Positions 17,159 to 26,886 of a DNA stretch of 52,430 nucleotides are shown here, in pieces (the first letter of the stretch is position 1; every line of letters begins with the position of its first letter). Where the stretch lies: the NCBI GenBank assembly GCA_947447995.1, contig CANFLQ010000007.1, forward strand, positions 1 to 52,430, given 5' to 3'. The notes beneath the pieces were generated by a model, which worked only from the letters and a program-made list of their open reading frames with translations, did no database searches and was not told the origin of the DNA. Source of the stretch: Bacteroidota bacterium (GTDB lineage: Bacteria; Bacteroidota; Bacteroidia; 2-12-FULL-35-15). A program made the translations under genes and the position numbers.

Positions 17159-19768
17159 TTATTCATTAGCTCCATTAGATATTTTAATTTCATCGATACT
17201 CCCTAAAAAGAAATTCGACATGTTTTGTATACTTCCCACACAAATAGATTGTTGGCTATTTTCTATTGCCTCTGTAACAATTGCTTTAGATTGCAACACA
17301 TCATTTACATAACATGAAATATTTACGCCATCTACCATAAAAGTCATTTTTGTTCGTTTGTTTAATTCAACATTACAGATAATTCCCCTTCCTTTAAATC
17401 CAAAAATGTATTGACTTGAATTATCTTTTTGTTGTTGTAGTAAAAAACCTTTATTTCCGTCTACGTTAGATAATATTGTCCCGCCTGTATTGATGTTTGT
17501 GATAATGTGTGATGGCGGAGTAAAAATCACATCAATTGTAAATGAGTTATTTAATTGTATCGATTTTACTGTAGCTTCATATAATTTCAAATTCTCATCC
17601 CCATTTGCATTGGTATTAATATAAAAAACAACGTTAGCATCATTTATTAGTTTAGGTTGATATTTACCAAACTCTCTTTTCTTATAATAATATAATGTTG
17701 GCATATTTTCAATTGCCTTGAGTTCGTAATAGGCTCCAATTAAGTTTAATAATTTTGTATCCTTTGGGCGGTAAAATTGAGGTTCTAAAAACAGTTTTTG
17801 ATTTTCCTTTTTTAGTTTTTCAATAATATGTTCGTATTGTTTTTTAGTATATAAATCTCCCAAACCAGGATTAGCAACTGAAGCCGTTTTAGATAAAGTG
17901 TGATATAAACCCTGATAATAATCGGCAGATAAGATATATGTTTTTTCTCCATCTTCACATAACTTATCAATTGCCGAGGCCGTAGTATATATATGATTTT
18001 GTTCTAATTGATTTGCTGCTTTATCTTTTTTAGTAAACACCAGTTCCTGCAGCTTGGTCCAACTTCCTAATAATTGAAAAGGAGCAAATGCAATTACAAA
18101 AATTGATACCGAAAAAACAGGAATAAACAACTTATTTTCTCTTGCAGTTACCAAGAGTTTGTCTGCGTAAACAGGCAATAAAATAAATGCAGATAGATTA
18201 CAAACCATTAATTGCCAATTATGACTTCTGCCTTGGTAATAGGATAATCCAATAGTTCCTAAAAAGGTTAAAACAAAAATAGCTACTGCAAATTGCGTTT
18301 TACGATTATTTAAAAAATTAATAATGGATATAACCCAACCTATGCCATAAATTAAAGCGATCAACATCCATGGATGCATTGTTGTTGGCATTGGTAGCAT
18401 ACCAAAACCAATTACTGAATAAGTACTAATTGTTTCGTATAATAGAGAAAAATTGGGGGCTTGATGAAATGCGAATTTTATATAAACATAATACAAAACA
18501 AATACTATTACTAATAAAACAAAAGCTTGTATTACATTAAACAATAGTCGAATCAATGATTTTTTAATTTCATTTGTATCAAACTCATAAAAAACATAAA
18601 AAGCGATTAAACTTAAAAAAGAAAAAAATCCAAAATCTGGATTCCATAATATGCCAAACGCAAAAACAAAAAAAGTTATTACTTTAATAGGAATAATTTC
18701 TATAAATTTTAAAAAACGCAACTGCTTAAACATAAAATTAGTCTTCATTTGATTTGACATATAATAGATTATGTATGCAAATAGTAATAATGGCATTATC
18801 CAACGCACAGGATGGCAAGAGAAAGATGCATCATAATTTAATGTAGTTGTTTGAAATGAATAGCCCATAAAATATACTAAACAAAAACCAAACAATAAGA
18901 TGAGTTTATTATTAATAATTTTATTCATAAAATAGTACAGAAAACAAAAACAAAAAAACAATAAAATACTCATTGTCATTGAAAAACTTAACACACTTAA
19001 TCCCGTTAGTTTTAAAATTGGAAACACGAAATGTGGGTACAATCCGTATGTATTTGTAAAACCATCTACTAATAATGGAAAGCCATTATATACCTGAACT
19101 ACGGAATAATAAACAGCATTAAAATCGTATTTGTTTTCATATGTATAAGGAAATTTAAAAATTGATATGGCTAAGGATAATAAGCTTAAACAAAGGCTTA
19201 AAACAAATACAATTTTTTTCGATAATAAATTAAGCGATTCTGAAAGTTTAATATTTTTAATTAAAAGAAAGGTTAATAATGGAAATAAAATAATAGTGTA
19301 TACTATTAATCGCTTATGTAAAAAAGTTTGATAAAAATAAAAATCAAAATTGGTTTTTGCGAGCGCGTCATGGGAATTTTGAGGTGCTGTAAAATAAGGG
19401 TTAGCGGTTATAAAACAATTATAAAGGAAATAACAACTAATTATAACATTAACACTAGTAATGATATTAAATAACGAATCTTTTACCTCCTTGTCATTTT
19501 TTTTAAAAAATCGATCTAGGATAAAATAAAATAAAAACAAAGACGATACTGTTATAATTATACCACCAAAAAAAACGGCTTTCTCCTTGGGTTCCGGCTG
19601 AGCCATTGCAGGATTTATCAAAATATTTTGGGCTATTTTATTTGCTTCTTCAATATTAGGCGCATAAACTGATGAAATAATCTTGGTTGATATTAAGGCA
19701 ATTAATATTCCGAACCATATCATTATGGAATATCTTAAATATTCTATTTTTATATTAAATGCGCGCAT
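17159..19768 (-). CDS. Polytopic membrane protein with a C-terminal LamG-like domain
   Basis: 869 residues not assigned to a named family. Roughly 14 hydrophobic segments fill the first 560 residues, a pattern like GT-C glycosyltransferases or O-antigen ligase-type proteins. A soluble, presumably periplasmic part follows. The last 130 residues or so (from about 735, SFTIDVIFTPP, GGTILSNVDGNKGF, FLGSIDEIKISNG) have the strand pattern of a LamG/concanavalin A-like domain, ending with the typical G.IDEI.I motif. It lies at the edge of a glycan locus, 46 bases downstream of a methyltransferase gene on the same strand. A role in surface glycan assembly is inferred from context only. Confidence 0.7.
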   Translation of the reverse strand: MRAFNIKIEYLRYSIMIWFGILIALISTKIISSVYAPNIEEANKIAQNILINPAMAQPEPKEKAVFFGGIIITVSSLFLFYFILDRFFKKNDKEVKDSLFNIITSVNVIISCYFLYNCFITANPYFTAPQNSHDALAKTNFDFYFYQTFLHKRLIVYTIILFPLLTFLLIKNIKLSESLNLLSKKIVFVLSLCLSLLSLAISIFKFPYTYENKYDFNAVYYSVVQVYNGFPLLVDGFTNTYGLYPHFVFPILKLTGLSVLSFSMTMSILLFFCFCFLYYFMNKIINNKLILLFGFCLVYFMGYSFQTTTLNYDASFSCHPVRWIMPLLLFAYIIYYMSNQMKTNFMFKQLRFLKFIEIIPIKVITFFVFAFGILWNPDFGFFSFLSLIAFYVFYEFDTNEIKKSLIRLLFNVIQAFVLLVIVFVLYYVYIKFAFHQAPNFSLLYETISTYSVIGFGMLPMPTTMHPWMLIALIYGIGWVISIINFLNNRKTQFAVAIFVLTFLGTIGLSYYQGRSHNWQLMVCNLSAFILLPVYADKLLVTARENKLFIPVFSVSIFVIAFAPFQLLGSWTKLQELVFTKKDKAANQLEQNHIYTTASAIDKLCEDGEKTYILSADYYQGLYHTLSKTASVANPGLGDLYTKKQYEHIIEKLKKENQKLFLEPQFYRPKDTKLLNLIGAYYELKAIENMPTLYYYKKREFGKYQPKLINDANVVFYINTNANGDENLKLYEATVKSIQLNNSFTIDVIFTPPSHIITNINTGGTILSNVDGNKGFLLQQQKDNSSQYIFGFKGRGIICNVELNKRTKMTFMVDGVNISCYVNDVLQSKAIVTEAIENSQQSICVGSIQNMSNFFLGSIDEIKISNGANE

Positions 19769-19814
19769 CGTTGCTTTAAATAATTTGAAAGATGAATAAA
19801 TTATATTTTTCTAA

Positions 19815-20510
19815 TTATAGTTTTTGGGATTTCCTTACAACATAAATATTAGTTAAATAAAGCGAATCATTATTAGGCAATAATCTATTCATTGTTTTTC
19901 CAAATAAGTTAACCATAAAAATTACACTCTTTTTAAATATACCTATTTTATCACTTTTAAATTTGGTGTCTTTTTTCGAGAAATATAAAAAGAAAATTTG
20001 TGTATACGTCTCAATAAAAGTCCCCCCTTTATTGTATGATACAACTTCAAAACCTTTCTTTTTAAATTTATCGTTTAATGCAAACGAAGTATATCGGGCA
20101 TAGTCATAAGGTATTTCATGTTCGTTCCATACAAAAGGACAAGTTACAAACATCAACCCATTATCCTTTAGAACCCTGTTAAATTCAACAAGTTTGTCGT
20201 CTAAATCGAACAAATGCTCAAATACTTCTGTACATAAAACGTAATCAAATTCAGCATCTTTAAAAGGTAATTTACCACCATCATAAAAAACATCTATTTG
20301 TTCCTCGTCATGAGGATGCCCTTCATTTTCATAATCTATTCCAATATATTTATCTACTTTAAATAAAAATTTATATGGCTTTGAACCACAGCCAAAATCC
20401 AATAAACGTCCACCTTTAACAGATTCTGAAAAAATAATTGCCGCTTTATATAACCCTTTTCTTGTAAAATAAAAAGGGGAGCTTAGTTTTGGATTAATAA
20501 ATTCAGACAT
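19815..20510 (-). CDS. Class I SAM-dependent methyltransferase
   Basis: 231 residues, Methyltransf_11/25-like. The SAM-binding motif I is LLDFGCGSKPY (about 36-46), the acidic end of strand 2 is YIGIDYE, motif post-I includes FDYVLCTEVFEHL, and motif III is GLMFVTCPF. It shares the GCG..PY and EV.EH layout with the methyltransferase at 26126-26878, so the two are related. The substrate is unknown; placement among glycosyltransferases points to a sugar or polyprenyl-linked glycan. It probably forms a two-gene unit with the downstream membrane protein. Confidence 0.85.
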   Translation of the reverse strand: MSEFINPKLSSPFYFTRKGLYKAAIIFSESVKGGRLLDFGCGSKPYKFLFKVDKYIGIDYENEGHPHDEEQIDVFYDGGKLPFKDAEFDYVLCTEVFEHLFDLDDKLVEFNRVLKDNGLMFVTCPFVWNEHEIPYDYARYTSFALNDKFKKKGFEVVSYNKGGTFIETYTQIFFLYFSKKDTKFKSDKIGIFKKSVIFMVNLFGKTMNRLLPNNDSLYLTNIYVVRKSQKL

Positions 20511-20563
20511 ATAGTTTGCGGTTGATTAATAAAACGAAAATAACTATAATTTAAGTAGCTTAA

Positions 20564-20571
20564 CAAAACTA
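20564..20571 (-). promoter_or_regulatory. -7 promoter element for the minus-strand methyltransferase
   Basis: The minus strand reads TAGTTTTG (TAnnTTTG), 53 bases upstream of the start at 20510, in the divergent region of the glycan locus. Confidence 0.45.
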
Positions 20572-20616
20572 ATTGATTGTTTTTTACTATCACAGTTACA
20601 ACTAAGATATATTTTA

Positions 20617-20624
20617 TAACTTTG
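20617..20624 (+). promoter_or_regulatory. -7 promoter element for the plus-strand glycan operon
   Basis: TAACTTTG (TAnnTTTG) lies 23 bases before the ATG at 20648. It is back to back with the minus-strand element at 20564-20571, so the two operons probably start from this 137-base divergent region. Confidence 0.5.
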
Positions 20625-20647
20625 TTTATGTTTATGTTTCTGTTCAA

Positions 20648-21562
20648 ATGTTTAATTATCTTTATAAAATGATAGAAAACACCTTAATAAAAAACGGTAC
20701 AGTAAAAGAAATTGAAGTTTTAAATGTTGGGAAAATTATAAAAAAATATATTAAAAATTATAATTTAGATGTATCATATCTGTTTAAAAATGTGGATGAG
20801 GTAAAAATCATGCAATGTACCAAAACGGGGTTTCGTTTTTATTATCCATTATCCATAGAGGGCGATAATACGTTTTACATTGATTTATATGAAAATAATA
20901 AAAAAAGATTATACCAAGAAACGAAGTGGGAGTTTAAAGAAGCTGCAAGCATAATTAAGGATAAATCATCCGTGTTAGATGTTGGCTGTGGTTCGGGAAG
21001 TTTTTTTGATGCATTAAAAGGGAAAAATTGTAATTGTTATGGACTCGATAAAAGTGATTTTGCCGTTGATTTATTAAAGAGCAAAGGAATTGAATTTAGT
21101 AATGAACCTATTGAAAGTTTTGCTGAAAAAAATATAGGAAAATTTGATTACGTTACAGGATTCCAAATTTTGGAACACGTTAAACATCCTGGCAAATTTA
21201 TAAATTGCATGGTAAAAATGTTAAAAAAAGATGGTGTATTAATAATTGCAGTGCCTAATAACGAACCTTACTTTTTGAAATACGATAAGTACCATACATT
21301 AAACTTACCTCCCCATCACATGGGATTGTGGAACAAAGATAGTTTAATAAAAATGGCGGCCGTTTTTGAGTTACAGGTGCATGATTTTAAATACGAAGGT
21401 TTTGACTATCTCATTCAATATTTTAAGCAAAAAACAGGAATAAGCAGTAATTTTACCACCTCAATTTTAAAATTTTTTTTTAATTTTTTGAATGATATTC
21501 TTGGAAAAAGAACTGCATTAGTCATTTATAAAAAAGATAGATTTAATGACTACAAGATATAA
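20648..21562 (+). CDS. Class I SAM-dependent methyltransferase with N-terminal extension
   Basis: 304 residues. After a 90-residue N-terminal part comes a Methyltransf_23-like core: motif I VLDVGCGSGSFF (about 109-120), the acidic CYGLDKSD, FDYVTGFQILEHV and a hydrophobic strand LIIAVPNN. The N-terminal segment includes MQCTKTGFRFYYP, like the C-x-x-x-G-x-x-F/Y region seen ahead of glycan methyltransferases that act on sugar intermediates. First gene of the plus-strand glycan operon; its last 17 bases overlap the GT8 gene. Confidence 0.85.
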   Translation: MFNYLYKMIENTLIKNGTVKEIEVLNVGKIIKKYIKNYNLDVSYLFKNVDEVKIMQCTKTGFRFYYPLSIEGDNTFYIDLYENNKKRLYQETKWEFKEAASIIKDKSSVLDVGCGSGSFFDALKGKNCNCYGLDKSDFAVDLLKSKGIEFSNEPIESFAEKNIGKFDYVTGFQILEHVKHPGKFINCMVKMLKKDGVLIIAVPNNEPYFLKYDKYHTLNLPPHHMGLWNKDSLIKMAAVFELQVHDFKYEGFDYLIQYFKQKTGISSNFTTSILKFFFNFLNDILGKRTALVIYKKDRFNDYKI

Positions 21563-22478
21563 TATTGGTTGTGCAACTGATAAAAACTACGCCCAACACT
21601 TAGGAATAATGCTTTATTCCTTAATGACAAATACAAAATATTCGGAATTATTTGATATTTATATAGTTGATGGAGGAATACTTCCGGAAGATATAAATCG
21701 ATTTAAACGCGTTGCAACCAAATTTGGTTGTAAATTACATTTCTTAAAACCTGATAGGACTTATTTTGAAAAATTAAAAATTTTTGAAATATACAGCGAA
21801 GCCACTTATTATAGATACTTTTTATTAGATACTTTATCGATTGATAAAATGTTGTATTTAGATTGCGACATGATTATTGAAGGGGATGTAACCGAGTTGT
21901 ACAATATTAATCAGGAAGGGAATATTATATCAGCATCATACGAGGTTTTGTGCCCGGTAAAGCATTTAGAAAAAATTAATCTTACAAAATCATTTAATGC
22001 AGGGATGATGTTAATCAATTGCAAAAAATGGCAAGAAGATAAAATTTCTCAAAAGGCCTATCAATATCAAATAGATAACGAGTATTTATTAGAATATCCC
22101 GATCAAGATTCCTTAAATATTATATTACAAGATACATGGCAAATAGTTCCTTATAGATGGAATGTCATTGCAAGGTTAGGATTAGTAAAATACGGAATAG
22201 GAAATGCTGATTTTAGATTTTACTCGAAAGAAGAAATTTTAAAGGAATATAATAATCCTCAAATAATTCATTATGCCAATAGGCTTTTTAAACCTTGGTT
22301 TTGGCTCGACCCATCGCCATTCAAAAAAAACTATTTACATTATAAAAAACTTTCACCTTGGAGCGATGTACCTTTTAGCGATCAATCATTTATGGGTGTT
22401 CTAAAAAGAATTCAATATTACTTTTCGTTTGTTTTTAAATATTTAAAAAGAAATAATTTCAACTCTAGTGTCAACTAA
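21546..22478 (+). CDS. Glycosyltransferase family 8
   Basis: 310 residues. The GT8 retaining transferase signature is clear. The N terminus NIGCATDKNYAQHLGIMLYSL comes first, then RYFLLDTL, then the metal-binding DxD as Asp106-Cys-Asp108 in MLYLDCDMII. FNAGMMLINCKKW and the IIHYANR region follow. Bacterial members transfer glucose or galactose from UDP-sugars to lipopolysaccharide core or glycan acceptors. The start overlaps the previous gene by 17 bases in a different frame, which supports translational coupling. Confidence 0.92.
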   Translation: MTTRYNIGCATDKNYAQHLGIMLYSLMTNTKYSELFDIYIVDGGILPEDINRFKRVATKFGCKLHFLKPDRTYFEKLKIFEIYSEATYYRYFLLDTLSIDKMLYLDCDMIIEGDVTELYNINQEGNIISASYEVLCPVKHLEKINLTKSFNAGMMLINCKKWQEDKISQKAYQYQIDNEYLLEYPDQDSLNIILQDTWQIVPYRWNVIARLGLVKYGIGNADFRFYSKEEILKEYNNPQIIHYANRLFKPWFWLDPSPFKKNYLHYKKLSPWSDVPFSDQSFMGVLKRIQYYFSFVFKYLKRNNFNSSVN

Positions 22479-22564
22479 TTTTAATAAACTAAGATAGAGA
22501 TATCGATAAATCAATAATTTAGAGCCTAAGTAGTATCACCAAAAAGATTAAACTTGAAAAATTA

Positions 22565-23491
22565 ATGAAAAAAAAGATTTCAATACTGGTACCTATATAC
22601 AATTCGGCTGCATTTATGAATTTGCTGATGGAAGCTATTGACGCCCAAAGACTGGAATCTGACTGGAATTTGGAAGTTGTTTTAGTAGATGACGGTAGTC
22701 GTGATAAAAGCTACGAAAAAATTGAAGAACTAAGTAAACAATACGGCTATATAAAAGGAATAAGATTATCGAAAAACTTCGGTCATCAAATAGCCGTAAA
22801 AACGGCATTAAGCCACTGTACAGGCGATTATATTGCTATAATAGATGATGATTTACAAGATCCCCCTTCTCAACTCCCGCATTTTTTTACATTTTTAGAT
22901 AATGGCTATGATGTTGCTTATGGAGTTAGAAAAAAACGTAAAGAATCTTTTATAAAACGGTTAGCATATAGTAGTTTTTATAATATATTAAGAGGTATGA
23001 GCGATATTCACATACCCATTGATAGCGGTGATTTTTGCGTAATGAAAAAGCATGTGGTGGATAATATGCTTAAACTGCAGGAGCAAAATCCATTTTTAAG
23101 AGGCATTAGAGCATGGGTTGGTTTTAAGCAAATTGGCGTTGAATATGAACGCGCTGCAAGAATTGACGGACAATCTGGTTATACCCTAAAAAAATTATTA
23201 AAAATTGCTTTAGATGGTATATTTTCATTTTCAAGTGCTCCAATTCGATTAATTACAATTTTAGGGCTAATAGGTTTTAGTTTCGCGTGTCTGTATAGTT
23301 TAAATACAATTTATGGATATTTTATACACAAAATTGAAGCTAAAGGTTTTGCTACTTTGGCAATTTTAATTTCTTTTTTTAGCTCACTAATACTTATCTG
23401 TTTGGGAATTATTGGTGAATATATCGTTCGTATTTACGATGAAGTAAGAGGCAGACCATATGTGGTCATTGAAAAAACTATTAATATATGA
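22565..23491 (+). CDS. GT2 glycosyltransferase, polyprenyl-phosphate sugar transferase type
   Basis: 308 residues. GT-A domain with ILVPIYNSA, VDDGS (41-45), the DDDLQDPP metal-binding block (94-101) and the SGDFCVM region. It ends in two transmembrane helices and EVRGRPYVV. This is the GtrB/DPM1-like layout, which makes undecaprenyl-phosphate-linked sugars on the inner face of the membrane. It is clearly paralogous to the C-terminal half of the fusion protein at 26887-28854; both have FLRGIRAWVGFKQ. It overlaps the following SDR gene by four bases (ATGA). Confidence 0.92.
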   Translation: MKKKISILVPIYNSAAFMNLLMEAIDAQRLESDWNLEVVLVDDGSRDKSYEKIEELSKQYGYIKGIRLSKNFGHQIAVKTALSHCTGDYIAIIDDDLQDPPSQLPHFFTFLDNGYDVAYGVRKKRKESFIKRLAYSSFYNILRGMSDIHIPIDSGDFCVMKKHVVDNMLKLQEQNPFLRGIRAWVGFKQIGVEYERAARIDGQSGYTLKKLLKIALDGIFSFSSAPIRLITILGLIGFSFACLYSLNTIYGYFIHKIEAKGFATLAILISFFSSLILICLGIIGEYIVRIYDEVRGRPYVVIEKTINI

Positions 23492-24414
23492 GCGTCAAAA
23501 ATATCGCCATAATTGGCTCCAATGGATTTATTGGAAAGCATTTAACCGAAACCTTAATACAAAAGCCTGCGCTCAATCTTTTTTTATTTGGGAAAAGCCA
23601 ATTGAGTGTTTTTGGAAATGCCCTTCCTTATTCAAAAATTAATTTAACAAATTCCATTGAAATAAATCGCGATTTTTCAACTATTGATATTATATATTAT
23701 TTAGCATCGGAATCCATTCCTGCTTCCAGTTGGGAAAACCCCGTTTTAGAAATAGAAAAAAATTTAATACCTTTTATTCATTTCCTTGAATGTATCTCAA
23801 AACTTTCTGTAAAAAAAATTGTTTTTCTTTCAAGCGCTGGAACAATTTACGGTCCATCAAGTTACAAGGTAAGTGAAGATTCAAACAAAAATCCATTTTC
23901 TCCTCATGGTATCATTAAATTAACGATGGAGCATTTTTTGAATTATTTCGAATTGAAATATAATCTTAAATTTGACATCTATCGTTTGTCTAATATTTAC
24001 GGTGAGAATCAGGAGACATCAAAAGGGCTGGGGATAATTAATACATTTATTGAAAAAATAATTTCCGAAAAGAAAATTAACATATTCGGTAACGGCAAAA
24101 ATGTTCGGAACTATGTTTATGTTAAGGATGTGGTGAATTTATTGAGTTCTGCTGTCACTGCTGATATTGAAAAATCGAACATCTATAATCTTTCTTCAAA
24201 CGACACATTGAGCATCAATGAATTGGTTGCAATAATAAAAAAAACAATTCCCGACGACTTTACTGTTACTTATAAAAATCAAAGACAGAGCGACAATCCT
24301 GCTATATACCTAGATAATTCCAAGTTACTTAACAATCACCCCAATTTTAACTTCACATCTATTGAAGAGGGAATTTTAAAGACATATTTATTTATTAAAG
24401 AGAATAAAAAATAA
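23488..24414 (+). CDS. NAD-dependent epimerase/dehydratase family protein (extended SDR)
   Basis: 308 residues. Rossmann motif GSNGFIGKH (10-18), the NLASES-like YLASES and the LSSAGTIYG strand are typical of extended SDR sugar enzymes. The active-site YxxxK is altered: the block reads SPHGIIKL, so the tyrosine is His140 and Lys144 remains. Either chemistry differs or the protein is not a classical epimerase. Start codon overlaps the GT2 stop, so the GT2 and SDR are coupled. This pairing mirrors the SDR-GT2 fusion on the opposite strand. Confidence 0.88.
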   Translation: MSVKNIAIIGSNGFIGKHLTETLIQKPALNLFLFGKSQLSVFGNALPYSKINLTNSIEINRDFSTIDIIYYLASESIPASSWENPVLEIEKNLIPFIHFLECISKLSVKKIVFLSSAGTIYGPSSYKVSEDSNKNPFSPHGIIKLTMEHFLNYFELKYNLKFDIYRLSNIYGENQETSKGLGIINTFIEKIISEKKINIFGNGKNVRNYVYVKDVVNLLSSAVTADIEKSNIYNLSSNDTLSINELVAIIKKTIPDDFTVTYKNQRQSDNPAIYLDNSKLLNNHPNFNFTSIEEGILKTYLFIKENKK

Positions 24415-24432
24415 TAATTTCCAGATTTTTTT

Positions 24433-26124
24433 ATGGCAAAATCAAAAAAGGTCAATCAACATAATAAGCAAGCAGTTGTTGACAGTATTCCACTGGCACC
24501 GTTAAATAAAAAAAATAATTTTTCCATTGAAGAAATTATCTGTACTGGCTTATTGCTATTTCTCATTATTTTAATTTACAATATCCGTTCAAAGTTTTTA
24601 AACATTCCTTTTGAAAGGGATGAAGGCATTTATTGTTATATGGGTGAACTTTTACGCGAAGGTAAAGTTCCTTATAAAGATTTTTATGAAATGAAATTTC
24701 CGGGTATTTTTTATTTATACTCAATCGTAATTAATTTTTTCGGAGAAACAGTAAAGGGAGTTCATACTGGTTTTATGTGGATTAATATTTTATCCATAAT
24801 GTTCGTGTATTTCGCTTCTAAAAAAATGTTTAGTCCTATTGCAGGAATTATTTCTGCAACAACAATGGCTTTCGTTTCATTAACGCCAAATTTAAGTGGT
24901 TTCACAGTTCAATCAGAACATGGTGTAGCATTATTTATAGGCCTAGGTTTATTGTTTTACGCGTATGCTCGAAGCAAAAAACATTTTCTGCTTTATTTAT
25001 TTACAGGTATGAGTATGGCAATGGCTGTTATGATTAAAACAACAGGTGTTTTTATGGCAGTATGGGGTGGAGTTATAATCGCATTAGAGTTTTTATTTGA
25101 GAAAGATAAGAAGTACAAAGAGTTTTTAAAAAATATTTTTGCTTATTCGCTCGGGGGAATTGCAATAGTTTGTATTTTCTTTTTAATCATAAAAATGAAA
25201 GGTAGTTTTGATGAAATGTTATACTGGACATTCGAATATTCAAAACAATATTCACAATTGATGACTTTTGATGAAGGGATTAAGTATTTTGGATATACAC
25301 GCGATGCTATATTACAAAACCATAAATTGTTTTGGTATCATTCAATATTAGCTATACCCCTATGTTTATTCCCCTCCATCCCATACAAATTAAAAGCTTT
25401 TGGAATTACTTTATTGGCGTGTTCATTTTTAACAATAGTGCCGGGATATTTTTTTTACGGACATTATTGGATTCAAATTGTACCTGGTTTAGCTGTTGTT
25501 GCCGGATTAACCTACCATTGTATAATTACTATTTTTGAGAATAAATTTAAACTTAGCAAATTTGGAATCAAATATATTTACCTATCTATTTTCGCATTTT
25601 TTGTTTTTTATCATATAAAAACGCTAAAATCATATTATTTTCATCCTAATTATGAATTAATTTTACGACAAGTATATGGGAATAATCCATTTCCTGAAGC
25701 AATGAAAATCGGTGATTTTATTAATGCCAATTCAAAACCTGAAGACAATATTGTTCTAATTGGATCTGAACCTCAAATTTATTTTTATACGAAGAAGAAA
25801 TCCCCTTCCAGGCATGCTTATTTTACCGCATTAGTAACAAATGTACCCATGCATAAAGATTGGCAAAGAGAATTTGTTAGAGATACTGAAAAAGCAAAAC
25901 CTAAGTATTTAATTTATTTTGATCATCCGATTTCTCTGATGGTTCAGCCGAATGTTGATCATTTTGTATTTGAATGGGCAAATAAATATGTAAATGAACA
26001 CTACAAGCTTATAGGTATGATTGATATGATTGATGGGCAATATAGCAAATATGTGTGGCGAGATGAGTTGGTTAATTATAAACCAGAACCCAACTATAAT
26101 ATTTATATCTACGAATGGAAGTGA
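24433..26124 (+). CDS. GT39/ArnT-like membrane glycosyltransferase
   Basis: 563 residues with a lysine-rich cytoplasmic N terminus and about ten to twelve membrane helices. The first periplasmic loop carries FERDEGIYCYMGELLREGKVPYKDFY, with the acidic DE pair expected for the catalytic base of GT-C fold PMT/ArnT enzymes. A soluble C-terminal domain of about 170 residues follows. Such enzymes transfer a sugar from a polyprenyl-phosphate carrier on the outer face of the membrane, which fits the GtrB-like gene upstream in the same operon. It ends one base short of the convergent methyltransferase gene. Confidence 0.85.
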   Translation: MAKSKKVNQHNKQAVVDSIPLAPLNKKNNFSIEEIICTGLLLFLIILIYNIRSKFLNIPFERDEGIYCYMGELLREGKVPYKDFYEMKFPGIFYLYSIVINFFGETVKGVHTGFMWINILSIMFVYFASKKMFSPIAGIISATTMAFVSLTPNLSGFTVQSEHGVALFIGLGLLFYAYARSKKHFLLYLFTGMSMAMAVMIKTTGVFMAVWGGVIIALEFLFEKDKKYKEFLKNIFAYSLGGIAIVCIFFLIIKMKGSFDEMLYWTFEYSKQYSQLMTFDEGIKYFGYTRDAILQNHKLFWYHSILAIPLCLFPSIPYKLKAFGITLLACSFLTIVPGYFFYGHYWIQIVPGLAVVAGLTYHCIITIFENKFKLSKFGIKYIYLSIFAFFVFYHIKTLKSYYFHPNYELILRQVYGNNPFPEAMKIGDFINANSKPEDNIVLIGSEPQIYFYTKKKSPSRHAYFTALVTNVPMHKDWQREFVRDTEKAKPKYLIYFDHPISLMVQPNVDHFVFEWANKYVNEHYKLIGMIDMIDGQYSKYVWRDELVNYKPEPNYNIYIYEWK

Positions 26125-26125
26125 T

Positions 26126-26878
26126 TTATTTCACAATTTTTATAGTGTATCCCAAAGGATCTAAATTGCTCCCTAAATTAAATTTTACACTTAAATGAGC
26201 AATAAAAACAGTTATTCCTAAAACAGGTAACATAGCTATCCAAAATGGTAAACATATTACTTTTAATACACTATTGGGTATTATATTTCTGAAAAATAAA
26301 ACAATGATCTTTGCGCATATGGAAACTACATCCGTGCCTCTTGGGGTTATTTCAACTTTTGAAAATTTAGAGAATATTTTTTCCAAGGCACTTGGTGTAT
26401 ATCTGAAAAAGTCATAGGGTATGTAATGATATCTTGCAGAAAATGGAATGGTAATAATTGCTTTTGCATTTGGTTTGCAAACTCTATGTATTTCAGTAAC
26501 TAATTTTTGGTAATTATATACATGTTCTAATACTTCTGTGCAAATTATGGCATCAAAGGTTGCATCTTCAAAGGGAATGTTTTCGCCGTCAAAAAGAGTA
26601 ATATTACTATTGATATAATCAAAGCTGGAAGCCTCTACCACATCAATTCCTTTATATTCAGTTTCCGATTTATTTAGTAAATACCGATAAGGGCTTTGAC
26701 CGCATCCGATATCTAAAACTTTTCCCCTGAATTTAGGGAGTTCGTTTTTGATATCATTATAAATGGTTAGAATCTGTATATCCAATAACATTCTCCCATA
26801 AAATTTAATTTTTCTGATCAGAGTAGTAGGAGGTTCGTGTTTGATCGGTTTAAAACCTTCTTCAATATATTTTGACAT
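26126..26878 (-). CDS. Class I SAM-dependent methyltransferase with C-terminal hydrophobic segments
   Basis: 250 residues. Motif I is VLDIGCGQSPYRYL (about 54-67), followed by YKGIDVVEA, FDAIICTEVLEHV and AKAIITIPF. The last 70 residues contain one or two hydrophobic stretches that may associate with the membrane. Related to the protein at 19815-20510. It is the last gene of the minus-strand operon, eight bases after the SDR-GT2 fusion, and its stop nearly touches the stop of the opposite GT39 gene. Confidence 0.85.
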   Translation of the reverse strand: MSKYIEEGFKPIKHEPPTTLIRKIKFYGRMLLDIQILTIYNDIKNELPKFRGKVLDIGCGQSPYRYLLNKSETEYKGIDVVEASSFDYINSNITLFDGENIPFEDATFDAIICTEVLEHVYNYQKLVTEIHRVCKPNAKAIITIPFSARYHYIPYDFFRYTPSALEKIFSKFSKVEITPRGTDVVSICAKIIVLFFRNIIPNSVLKVICLPFWIAMLPVLGITVFIAHLSVKFNLGSNLDPLGYTIKIVK

Positions 26879-26886
26879 ACTAATTT

